A DNA stretch of 64,000 bases from Xylanimonas protaetiae. Lineage in GTDB: Bacteria; Actinomycetota; Actinomycetes; Actinomycetales; Cellulomonadaceae. The notes beneath the pieces were generated by a model, which was not told the DNA's origin, ran no database searches, and saw only the letters and a list, made by a program, of their open reading frames with translations. The stretch spans positions 310,001 to 374,000 of the forward strand of contig NZ_CP035493.1 of the NCBI RefSeq assembly GCF_004135385.1, read 5' to 3'. Below, one piece after another: positions 42,921 to 50,658 of this stretch (position 1 is its first letter; every line of letters begins with the position of its first letter). The translations under genes and the position numbers were made by a program.

Positions 42921-44045
42921 TCACCGGGCGGTGAGGGCCGCCTCGTACGCCTCGACGTGGGTCTGCGCCGCGGCCGCCCACGTGAACTCTCCGGCCCGCG
43001 TCGCGGCCGCCGCCGCAAGCGCTGCGCGCCGGGAGGCGTCGTCGAGCAGTGCCCGCAGCTCCCTGCCGATCGACGCGTCGTCCGTCCCGCAGTAGGCGAC
43101 GGCGTCGCCGCCCACCTCCGGCAGGGACAGCTCGCGCGTCGTCAGCACCGTAGCGCCGCACGCCATGGCCTCGAGCACCGGCAGGCCGAAGCCCTCGCCG
43201 AGGCTCGGGTAGGCGAGCACCTGGGCGCCTGCGAGGAAGCCGGGGAGGTCGTCCAGCGGGAGGTAGCCGGGGCGGCGCACCGTCAGGCGGTCGGGTACCC
43301 GCGCGACGGCGTCGTCGATGGCCTCGTCCCACCCCTTGCCGCCGGCAAGGACGAGGGCGGGCGGCGAGTCGAGGCCCTCGCACGCACGCACCCAGCCACG
43401 GACGAGGGCGGGCACGTTCTTGCGCGGCTCGAGCGTGCCGAGGAACCCGACGTACGCGGCGTCGCCGATGTCGAGCGTCGCGCGCACGCGTGCGGCGCCG
43501 GCGTCCGGCACGGCGTGGAACCGCTCGTGGTCGACGCCGTGGTAGGCGACGTGGAACTTCGCGGCGTCCGCACCGACCAGGCGGACGACCTCGTCGCGCG
43601 TGGCCTTGCTGGGCGTCACGAGGGCCGCCGCGCGCCGTGACGCGACGCGGATCGCGTTCCGGAAGAACACCGCCTTGGACCGCAGGTGCAGCTCTGGCGT
43701 GGTGAAGAACGTCGCGTCGTGCAGCGTGACGACCACGGGTACTCCCGCGGCGAGCGGCATCGTGTAGTGCGGGCTGTGCACGACGTCTGGCCGGACCTTG
43801 CGCACCAGCGCGGGCAGGCCGGTCTGCTCCCAGGCCATGCGGCGCGCCCGGCTCTCGAGCGCCACCGGCACGGTGACAACGTCGGCGTGCGGCGCCAGAC
43901 GCCCGAACAGCTCGCCGTCACGGGCCTGGGCGACGATCGTGAGCCGCACCCCGGCGCGGTCCAGCTCGGGGACCAGCTCGTCGACGTACCGGCCGACGCC
44001 GCCCCGGTCGGCGGGGACGGCGGTGGCGTCGAGCAGGACGTGCAC
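42921..44045 (-). CDS. GT4 glycosyltransferase, mannosyltransferase-like
   Basis: The 374-residue GT-B enzyme starts VHVLLDATAVPADRGGVGRYVDEL. The donor-site region has VGFLGTLEPRKNVPALVRG, GYLPLDDLPGFLAGAQVLAYPS and the EX7E-like GEGFGLPVLEAMACGATVL. Such proteins add mannose or rhamnose to surface glycans from nucleotide-sugar donors. GTG 44045 has GGAG 7-8 nt upstream. A TAGGGT at 44093-44098 is its candidate -10. It diverges from the following GT2 gene. Confidence 0.86.
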   Translation of the reverse strand: MHVLLDATAVPADRGGVGRYVDELVPELDRAGVRLTIVAQARDGELFGRLAPHADVVTVPVALESRARRMAWEQTGLPALVRKVRPDVVHSPHYTMPLAAGVPVVVTLHDATFFTTPELHLRSKAVFFRNAIRVASRRAAALVTPSKATRDEVVRLVGADAAKFHVAYHGVDHERFHAVPDAGAARVRATLDIGDAAYVGFLGTLEPRKNVPALVRGWVRACEGLDSPPALVLAGGKGWDEAIDDAVARVPDRLTVRRPGYLPLDDLPGFLAGAQVLAYPSLGEGFGLPVLEAMACGATVLTTRELSLPEVGGDAVAYCGTDDASIGRELRALLDDASRRAALAAAAATRAGEFTWAAAAQTHVEAYEAALTAR

Positions 44046-44092
44046 GGGGGATCTCCGGGTCCGTCGGGGGTGGTCGGGCGAGTCAGAGGGCA

Positions 44093-44134
44093 ACCCTACG
44101 CGGCACCCAGCGCGGACCGGCGGCCCGATAGCCT
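44093..44134. promoter_or_regulatory. divergent -10 pair between two GT genes
   Basis: TAGGGT (minus, 44093-44098) would drive the GT4 gene with a leader of about 42 nt. TAGCCT (plus, 44129-44134) ends 7 nt before GTG 44142, fitting a leaderless GT2 transcript. Confidence 0.5.
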
Positions 44135-44141
44135 GGCTCCC

Positions 44142-45107
44142 GTGCTGACCTCCCCTCGCCGCGACCACGTGAGCGCCGTCGTCGTCGCGTTCCGGTCGGC
44201 GCCATATCTGGCCGCGTGCACGCAGGCGCTGCTGGCCGCGGGAGTCGATGACGTCGTCCTGGTCGACAACAACGACGACGACGACAGCGACGCCGCGGCG
44301 ATCCGTGCGCTGTGCGACGCCTCCCCGGGCGTCGTGCGCCACATGAAGACGGGGCGCAACCTCGGCTTCGGCGGGGCGTGCAATGCCGGTGCGGCCACGG
44401 CGACCGACGCGGACGTGCTCTGGTTCGTCAACCCGGACACCGTGGCGGCGCCGGGCAGCGCGCGCACCCTCGTCGAGGCGATGCGTGCAGAGGGTTACGC
44501 CCTCGCCTCGCCGCTGCTCACCACGGGACCGCGCGGGCAAGAGACGATCTGGTTCGGCGGCGGTACGTTCGACCTGCGCGCAGGACGCGCCCGGCACGAC
44601 CTGCTCGGCGCGCCGGCGGCCGCCGCCCCGACGACGCCGGTGGAGTGCACCTTCCTGACCGGGGCCGCGCTCGCCGTCACCCGGGACGCCTGGGCGGCCC
44701 TCGGCGGGTTCGCGAAAGAGTACTTCCTGTACTGGGAGGACTCGGACCTGTCGTGGCGTGCCACCCAGGCCGGGCTCCGCCTCGGGCTGGTGCCCGCCGC
44801 CGTCGTCTGGCACGCCGAGGGCGCGTCCAGCGCACAGGACGGCGACTCCGGGCGCAGCGCGGTCGGCTACTACTACCACGCACGCAACCGACTGCTCCTT
44901 GCCCGGCGGACGGGACACCTGCTCGGGTGGGCCGCAGGTGCCGGCCTGCTCGCCACTGTCAAGCCGGTCACGGCTGCGCTGCTGAAGGAGCGTTCAGGGC
45001 GCAAGTCGGTCGCCGCGCTGCGTGGCACGCTCGACGGGCTGGCAGGGCGCCACACCCGGCGGTATCACGCGTCCACCGCTCCACGACCTAGTGCACAACG
45101 ACAGTAG
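44142..45107 (+). CDS. GT2 glycosyltransferase, rhamnosyltransferase-like
   Basis: The 321-residue protein has GT2 motifs VVVAFRSAPYLAACTQALLAAG, VVLVDNNDDDDSDA, GRNLGFGGACNAGA, WFVNPDTVAAPGS, FLTGAALAVTRDAW and FLYWEDSDLSWRATQAG. It resembles WbbL-type enzymes. The nucleotide-binding loop has an unusual run of aspartates (DNNDDDDSD) from a GAC microsatellite near 44270. The frame is open upstream, but GTG 44142 fits a leaderless start. A -10 for the next gene lies inside its final codons. Confidence 0.85.
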   Translation: MLTSPRRDHVSAVVVAFRSAPYLAACTQALLAAGVDDVVLVDNNDDDDSDAAAIRALCDASPGVVRHMKTGRNLGFGGACNAGAATATDADVLWFVNPDTVAAPGSARTLVEAMRAEGYALASPLLTTGPRGQETIWFGGGTFDLRAGRARHDLLGAPAAAAPTTPVECTFLTGAALAVTRDAWAALGGFAKEYFLYWEDSDLSWRATQAGLRLGLVPAAVVWHAEGASSAQDGDSGRSAVGYYYHARNRLLLARRTGHLLGWAAGAGLLATVKPVTAALLKERSGRKSVAALRGTLDGLAGRHTRRYHASTAPRPSAQRQ

Positions 45108-45110
45108 GAT
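45105..45110 (+). promoter_or_regulatory. leaderless -10 of the 45117 GT2 gene
   Basis: TAGGAT overlaps the previous gene's stop and ends 6 nt before GTG 45117. Confidence 0.55.
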
Positions 45111-45116
45111 TCCGGC

Positions 45117-45851
45117 GTGAACCCATCCCACGACCTGCGCGTGCTCGTCGTGCTGCCCGCCTGGAACGAGGCGGCCGCTATCGCCGCGGTCCTCGAAGAG
45201 GTGGCGACCACCTTGCCCTCAATGGACGTGCTCGTGGTCAACGACGGCTCCACCGACTCAACCTCCGCGGTCGCACGCGCTACGGGACACGCCACGGTGC
45301 TCGACCTGCCGCTGAACCTCGGCGTCGGCGGCGCGATGCGCGCGGGCTACAAGTACGCGCTGCGTCAGCGGTACGACGTCGCCGTCCAGCTCGACGCGGA
45401 CGGCCAGCACGATCCGGCAGCGGTGCCGCGGCTGCTCGCGGCGCTGAACGACGGTGATGCCGACCTGGTCATCGGGGCCCGCTTCGCCGGCACCGGCACG
45501 TACGTCGTCGCAGGACCGCGTCGCTGGGCGATGCGGCTGCTCTCGTCGTCGCTGTCCCGCATCGTCGGCACGCGGCTGACGGACACGACGTCCGGTTTCA
45601 AGGCGTCAGGCCGTCGCGCCATCGAACTGTTCGCCCGTGACTACCCGGCCGAGTACCTCGGCGACACCGTCGAGGCGCTCGTCATCGCAGCCCGCGCAGG
45701 GCTCAACGTCACCCAGGTCGGGGTCGAGATGCGTGAGCGCGCAGCGGGGACGCCCTCGCACAACCCGTTCAAGGCCGCCGTCTACCTGGGCCGAGCAGTC
45801 CTCGCTCTCGCCGTGGCCCTGACCCGTCCCATCTCGCGGAGAGGTGCTTGA
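45117..45851 (+). CDS. GT2 polyprenyl-phosphate glycosyltransferase-like
   Basis: The 244-residue protein has VLVVLPAWNEAAAIAAVLEEV, VLVVNDGSTDSTSAVA and the DxD-like VAVQLDADGQHDPAAVPRLL. It lacks the membrane helices of the longer DPM1-type protein at 35429. It is paired with a DUF2304 protein immediately downstream (TGATG overlap), which may supply the missing membrane anchor. It probably makes a polyprenyl-phosphate sugar for GT-C enzymes (inference). Confidence 0.84.
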   Translation: MNPSHDLRVLVVLPAWNEAAAIAAVLEEVATTLPSMDVLVVNDGSTDSTSAVARATGHATVLDLPLNLGVGGAMRAGYKYALRQRYDVAVQLDADGQHDPAAVPRLLAALNDGDADLVIGARFAGTGTYVVAGPRRWAMRLLSSSLSRIVGTRLTDTTSGFKASGRRAIELFARDYPAEYLGDTVEALVIAARAGLNVTQVGVEMRERAAGTPSHNPFKAAVYLGRAVLALAVALTRPISRRGA

Positions 45852-46246
45852 TGTCCGGCTACTGGTTCGCGCTCACCGTCGCCATCGTCGTCGCCGTGCT
45901 GCTCATGGTGCTGCTGCGACAGCGGCGCCTGCGGGAGAAATACGCGGCAACGTGGCTGGTCCTCGCTGTCTTCGTCGTCGTGATCGGCGCCTTCCCCGAC
46001 CTGGTCGCGTGGCTCGCCCGTGTGGTCGGCGTCGAGACGCCCTCCAACCTGCTCTTCGCCGGGGCGCTCGTCATCCTGCTGGGCGTGTGCGTCCATCTGA
46101 GCGTGGAGGCGACGACGCTGGAGGAGGAGACGCGGACGCTCGCCGAGGAGCTCGCGCTGCTCCGCGCCGACGTCGACAAGCTGAGCTCGGCCGCCTCCGT
46201 TCCTGCCGCCCCCGCACCGGTGCCGCCGGCGGCGCCCGAAGCCTGA
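45851..46246 (+). CDS. DUF2304 small membrane protein
   Basis: The 131-residue protein has three short hydrophobic helices (about 5-23, 35-58, 65-88). A coiled-coil-like acidic segment TTLEEETRTLAEELALLRADVDKL and a Pro/Ala tail follow. DUF2304 genes often accompany GT2 genes, as here. ATG 45851 shares an A with the previous stop; a TTG one codon earlier is an alternative. GGAGAGG lies about 8 nt upstream. Confidence 0.82.
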   Translation: MSGYWFALTVAIVVAVLLMVLLRQRRLREKYAATWLVLAVFVVVIGAFPDLVAWLARVVGVETPSNLLFAGALVILLGVCVHLSVEATTLEEETRTLAEELALLRADVDKLSSAASVPAAPAPVPPAAPEA

Positions 46247-46249
46247 CGT

Positions 46250-47272
46250 ATGCCCAAGCTGACGATCGTCATGCTCGCCTACGGCGAGGAGCCCTATCTC
46301 GGCGACGCCCTGGCCGCCGTGCTGGCGTCGGAGGGCGCCGAGCTCGAGCTGGTCCTCGTGGACAACGGCACGACGTCGGACGTCGTGCGCTCCCTGCCCG
46401 CGGACGACCGGATCACACTGCTGACCCCCGGCACGAACCTCGGGTTCACGGGCGGCGTGAACCTGGGTGCGCGGCACGCGCGCGGCACGTACGTCGGCAC
46501 GGTGAACAGCGACGCGATCGTCGAGCCGGGAACGCTCGCTCTGCTCGTCGAGCACCTTGACAGACACCCCGATGTGGGCGTCGTGGGCGCCACGATCGTG
46601 CTCGCCGACGACCCAGGCACGATCAACTCGGCCGGGAACCCCTTGCACGTGCTGGGCTTGAGCTGGGCGGGGCAGATGGGCAAGCCCGTCGCGTCGCTTC
46701 CGGCGGTCGCCGACGTCGCGTCGGTGAGCGGGGCGACGATGGTGCTGCGCCGTAGCCTGTGGGAGGCGCTCGGCGGGTTCCCGGACCAGTTCTTCGCGTA
46801 CTTCGAGGACATGGAGTTGAGCTGGCGCGCCCATCAGGCGGGCCTCGGCGTCCAGGTGCTCGGCGGCGCACGCGTGCGGCACCACTACGAGTTCTCGCGC
46901 AGCCCGCTCAAGATGTACCTCGTCGAACGGAACCGGTGGCTGTTCCTGCTGACGTGCTTCGAGAAGCGCACGCTCGCCGCAGTCGCGCTGCCGCTGCTCG
47001 CCTTCGAGCTCGCGCTGTCCGTGGTCGCCCTGGCGCAGGGCTGGGGCCGACAGAAGGCAGCCGGGTGGCGGTGGGTGCTCACGCACGCGCGCTGGATACG
47101 CGAGCGCCGGACGCTGGTGCAGCGCACGCGTACGGTGCCTGACGCGGCCCTGGTCAGGCTTTTCACCGCGACCTTCGACCCGGCGCAGACGCCGCTGCCC
47201 TCGGCCGCGGCACCCCTGGAGGGGCTGCTGCGCGGCTACTGGCGACTCGCGTCCCGGTTCGTCGCACGCTGA
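46250..47272 (+). CDS. GT2 glycosyltransferase, rhamnosyltransferase-like
   Basis: The 340-residue protein has MPKLTIVMLAYGEEPYLGDAL, ELVLVDNGTTSDVV, GTNLGFTGGVNLGA, GTVNSDAIVEPGTL, VSGATMVLRRSLWEAL and FAYFEDMELSWRAHQAG. A hydrophobic segment after residue 230 and a basic C-terminal third may attach it to the membrane. It is 3 nt downstream of DUF2304 and forms an operon with it. It is convergent with the next gene, with only 3 nt between stops. Confidence 0.85.
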   Translation: MPKLTIVMLAYGEEPYLGDALAAVLASEGAELELVLVDNGTTSDVVRSLPADDRITLLTPGTNLGFTGGVNLGARHARGTYVGTVNSDAIVEPGTLALLVEHLDRHPDVGVVGATIVLADDPGTINSAGNPLHVLGLSWAGQMGKPVASLPAVADVASVSGATMVLRRSLWEALGGFPDQFFAYFEDMELSWRAHQAGLGVQVLGGARVRHHYEFSRSPLKMYLVERNRWLFLLTCFEKRTLAAVALPLLAFELALSVVALAQGWGRQKAAGWRWVLTHARWIRERRTLVQRTRTVPDAALVRLFTATFDPAQTPLPSAAAPLEGLLRGYWRLASRFVAR

Positions 47273-47275
47273 CCG

Positions 47276-48127
47276 TCAGACCGGTCTGCCGGTGATCCCG
47301 CGGCGCCCTTCGCGCCAGCCCCGCCACGCATCGAGGACGTCGGGCGACCGACGGTGGAGCACCCGGTAGACGGCCTCCTCCGCCGTGCGTCGCGAAACAG
47401 CGCCCAGGTGCGGCACGAGCGGGAGACGCGCCTTGCGGGCAAAGAGCGTCATGTTGCGGATGCCGAGCCGCATGGGGTGCGCGCCGGGCTGCTGCTGCGC
47501 GACGACGGCCGGCGCGACGGCGACCTGAAACCCGGCCTGCCGGAGGCGCCACGAGGTGTCGACGTCCTCGAAGTACAGGAAGTACGCCTCGTCCAGCCAC
47601 CCGATCCGGTCGAGCGCGGCCACGGAGTACATGACGATCGCGCCGTCGAGCCAGTCGACGGGATAGGGCTCGGTCACCGAGCGGGGCACGACGGTGTTCC
47701 ACGCGCGGCCGCCACGGGTGAGCCGCCCCCCGGCGGTGAAGACGCGACTCGGGTCCGACACCCAGTGCAGCAGCGGGCCGACGGCGCCGGTGCCGTCGTC
47801 GTCGAGCGCGCCGCCGAGGCCCGTGCCGAGGTCCGGGCCGAACACGGCATCGTGCGTCAGGACGAGCAGTCGGCCGATGCCTCGCTGCACCACGAGGGCA
47901 CGCGCGACGTTGACGGCGGCGCCATAGCCCGGGTTCTCGGGCCGGCGCACCAGCACCGTGCTCTGCGCGAGCGGGCTCGTCTCGACCACGTCCGCCGGGA
48001 GGTCGCCGCCGTTGTCGACGACGACGACGAGGGCCGGGGGGACGTTCTGTGCGCCGAGTCGCGCAAGGACGCCGGTCAGGAGCCCGGGGTCGCGGTAGCT
48101 GATGACGACGGTGGCGTAAGGTTCCAT
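47276..48127 (-). CDS. GT2 glycosyltransferase
   Basis: The 283-residue protein has ATVVISYRDPGLLTGVLARLG, LVVVVDNGGDLPADVV, PENPGYGAAVNVARALV, VLTHDAVFGPDLG, WLDGAIVMYSVAAL and FLYFEDVDTSWRLRQAG. The frame is open 36 codons further upstream; ATG 48127 is chosen as the family start. It diverges from the next GT gene across only 41 nt. No clear promoter or ribosome binding site is visible. Confidence 0.83.
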   Translation of the reverse strand: MEPYATVVISYRDPGLLTGVLARLGAQNVPPALVVVVDNGGDLPADVVETSPLAQSTVLVRRPENPGYGAAVNVARALVVQRGIGRLLVLTHDAVFGPDLGTGLGGALDDDGTGAVGPLLHWVSDPSRVFTAGGRLTRGGRAWNTVVPRSVTEPYPVDWLDGAIVMYSVAALDRIGWLDEAYFLYFEDVDTSWRLRQAGFQVAVAPAVVAQQQPGAHPMRLGIRNMTLFARKARLPLVPHLGAVSRRTAEEAVYRVLHRRSPDVLDAWRGWREGRRGITGRPV

Positions 48128-48168
48128 GTGCGCTGGCCTGTGATCGCGAAGGGATGAGGACAGACCCG

Positions 48169-49407
48169 ATGCCGAGTAATGACCCCCGTTTTGCGGGGCC
48201 GAGGTCGCTCGCGAGCCTGACGAAGTATATAGCACACGAAGGAATCGCCCATGCGGGCGGCCAGTACGTGCTTCACCACTACGCAGCCCTGCGCGATCTC
48301 ATCACCATTTCAGAAATCGCACCGGATACGCCGAGAAATCGGCATGCCATGACATTGCGGACCGATGTCGACGATATCGAGCTCGTCACCGGCCCGGGAC
48401 TCTTCCGCGGCGGGCGGTTCAAGCAGCTGGGCGACCTGGAGTCGGCATGGTCCGGGAGCGCGGTCACGCAGGACGTGCGGCGGACGTTCGCGTCGGACGC
48501 CGCTCCGTGGCCCCTGCTGGAGCGCGCCGCCGGCATCGAACTCCACTGGTCAGAGCTCATGGCGCTCGCCCCCGCGGTGCGCCGCCGCCTCCCCCACGCC
48601 CGCCTGGTCGGCATCGCGCACGACGTCATCACGCAGCGCTGGGCGCGGGCCGCCGAGACGAGCTCGTGGCCCGTGTCACTGGCGTACCGGGTCGCGGCGG
48701 ACCGGAGCCGTGCGCGCGAGCGCGAGTCGTTCGCGGCGCTCGACCTCGTCATCGCGTTCAGCGAGAAGGACGCCGCGCTGGTGCGCGAGATCTCGCCGCA
48801 CACCCGCGCCGAGGTCGTGCTCCCCGGGCTGGGACCCGCTCCGGGCGAGATGCTCGCCCGCACCCCCGACGTCTCGGAACCCGTGGTCCTGTTCACAGGC
48901 GCGCTGAGCCGCCCCGACAACCACGAGGCGGTCACGTGGTTCCTCACGGAGGTATGGCCTTCCGTTCTCGCGCGGGTTCCCTCCGCCCGGTTCGTCGCGG
49001 CGGGCGCCCACCCCAAGCCCGCGCTCGAGAAGCTCGTCGCTCGGTCCGAGCGGGCGACGCTGACGGGATATGTCGACTCCCTCGAGCCGTACTACGCGTC
49101 CGCGAGCGTGTTCGTCGCGCCGATCTTCAACGGCGCAGGGGTCAAGTTCAAGACCATCGACGCACTCCTGCGCTCGGTGCCCGTGGTCGCAACCGACGTC
49201 GGGGCGGAAGGAATCGCGAACAGCGCCTCCTTGCTTTCCGTCGCAAACTCGCCGGGACCATTCTCGGACCTCGTCGCGGACGCTCTGACGAACCCCGACG
49301 ATGCTCGCACCACCCATGCCGCAGCGTGGGCCAACGACACGTACGGGAACGCGGCCTTCACGCGGCGCCTGCGTGATCTCTACTCCGATCTCGGGATCAT
49401 CGGCTGA
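48169..49407 (+). CDS. GT4 glycosyltransferase
   Basis: The 412-residue protein has an N-terminal half that is unusual and less conserved. Its C-terminal half has LFTGALSRPDNHEAVTWFL, RFVAAGAHPKPALEKL, GYVDSLEPYYASASVFVAPIFNGAGVKFKTIDALLRSVPVVATDVGAEG in pieces typical of GT4 donor sites. ATG 48169 is preferred over 48154 because GAGGA lies 8 nt before it. Base composition drops around its first 200 nt relative to the DNA to the left. It lies 3 nt before the flippase gene. Confidence 0.82.
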   Translation: MPSNDPRFAGPRSLASLTKYIAHEGIAHAGGQYVLHHYAALRDLITISEIAPDTPRNRHAMTLRTDVDDIELVTGPGLFRGGRFKQLGDLESAWSGSAVTQDVRRTFASDAAPWPLLERAAGIELHWSELMALAPAVRRRLPHARLVGIAHDVITQRWARAAETSSWPVSLAYRVAADRSRARERESFAALDLVIAFSEKDAALVREISPHTRAEVVLPGLGPAPGEMLARTPDVSEPVVLFTGALSRPDNHEAVTWFLTEVWPSVLARVPSARFVAAGAHPKPALEKLVARSERATLTGYVDSLEPYYASASVFVAPIFNGAGVKFKTIDALLRSVPVVATDVGAEGIANSASLLSVANSPGPFSDLVADALTNPDDARTTHAAAWANDTYGNAAFTRRLRDLYSDLGIIG

Positions 49408-49410
49408 CGG

Positions 49411-50658
49411 ATGAAGAAGATCCTCCAGCACGACCTCGTGCGCCGCAGCGCCCTGTTCACGCTGCCGGTCGTCGCGGCGGCGCTCGTCGGCCTCGTCTCG
49501 ATCCCCGTCATCATGGGTCACGTCGGCGCGACGCAGTGGGGGCTCCTCGCCACGATCCAGGGCGCGTGCCTGGCGTTCAACCTCATGGTCGGCCTCGGGT
49601 GGGGAGCGACTGGACCGAGCATGGTGTCGGCCCTGCCGACGCGCGAGCGCAAGGCGACGTACGCCGAGTCGCTGCGCATCCGCGGGGTGGCGTTCGTGGT
49701 GATCGCGCCGCTCGCCGTCGTGGCGTGCACCGCCCTGACGGGTCTGCCGGTCAGCACCACACTGCTCGCCGTCCTGACCTATGTCGCTCCGGCGGCCAAC
49801 GCGAGCTGGTACCTCATCGGTACCAACCGGCCGATCGCCCTGTTCGCGTTCGACGGCGCCCCCGCGACGCTCGGCCAGGTGGCGGGGCTCCTCGCCGTCG
49901 TCAGGTTCGGGACGCTCGACGCCTACCTCGCCGCCACGGCCGCCTTCACCCTCGTGGGAGTCGTCGGGTCTTCCCTCTACGTCCTGAGACGACCTGAGGA
50001 CGGCCCCGCGCGCGGAGCGCACCGCCGCTGGCAGACGACCCTCAAGGCGCAGATCCCGGGTTTCGCGGCCGCGGCGTCGTGGACGGCCTGGTCGGCGCTG
50101 CCGATCGTCCTCGTCCAACTCATCGCACCCACGGCCGTCACGCTCTTCGGAGTCGCTGACCGGTTCCTCAAGTTCGGTGCCCTCGCGGTGGGCCCGGTGC
50201 TCCAGGCGGTGCAGGGCTGGCTCCCGGAGGCGGGGACGTCGTCCGTCCGGGTGCGCGCCCGCCAGGCGCTGCTCGTCGCAGGGGCGATGGGCGTCGTGGG
50301 CGGCGGAGCCATCGCCCTCCTGGCCCCCGCGGCCTCATCCCTGCTCACGGACGGCAAGGTGGTGCTCTCCTTCGGCATCGCCGCTCTCGTCGGTGCCGCC
50401 TTCCTCTTCGACGCCGTCTCGCACGTCACCGCAATGGCCGTGCTGGCTGCGATGCGGGCGCAGCGAGCGCTCGCCGCGTCGTCGGCGCTGAACATCGTCA
50501 TCGGGCTTCCGCTGGTCGCCGCGATGACCGCGGCGTTCGGTGCGGTGGGCGCCGTCGGCGGGCTGGTGGTGGTCTCGCTCGCGATGGCACTGCTGAGGGT
50601 CGGAATCGCGCTTCGACGGATTCAGGTGGATGAGTTCACCACTAGGCTGAGCCCGTGA
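49411..50658 (+). CDS. Wzx-like polysaccharide flippase
   Basis: The 415-residue protein has about twelve hydrophobic helices without a nucleotide-binding site. LVRRSALFTLPVVAAALVGLVSIPVIMGH at the start and a central RFLKFGALAVGPVLQAVQGWLPE are typical of the MOP/Wzx oligosaccharide flippase group. It would flip a lipid-linked glycan unit across the membrane. It overlaps the next gene as GTGA and is 3 nt after the GT4 gene, so the three act as one operon. Confidence 0.83.
   Translation: MKKILQHDLVRRSALFTLPVVAAALVGLVSIPVIMGHVGATQWGLLATIQGACLAFNLMVGLGWGATGPSMVSALPTRERKATYAESLRIRGVAFVVIAPLAVVACTALTGLPVSTTLLAVLTYVAPAANASWYLIGTNRPIALFAFDGAPATLGQVAGLLAVVRFGTLDAYLAATAAFTLVGVVGSSLYVLRRPEDGPARGAHRRWQTTLKAQIPGFAAAASWTAWSALPIVLVQLIAPTAVTLFGVADRFLKFGALAVGPVLQAVQGWLPEAGTSSVRVRARQALLVAGAMGVVGGGAIALLAPAASSLLTDGKVVLSFGIAALVGAAFLFDAVSHVTAMAVLAAMRAQRALAASSALNIVIGLPLVAAMTAAFGAVGAVGGLVVVSLAMALLRVGIALRRIQVDEFTTRLSP
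50643..50648 (+). promoter_or_regulatory. internal leaderless -10 before the third DUF2142 gene
   Basis: TAGGCT lies inside the end of the flippase gene, 6 nt before GTG 50655. The DUF2142 gene may therefore be expressed both coupled to the flippase and alone. Confidence 0.45.
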
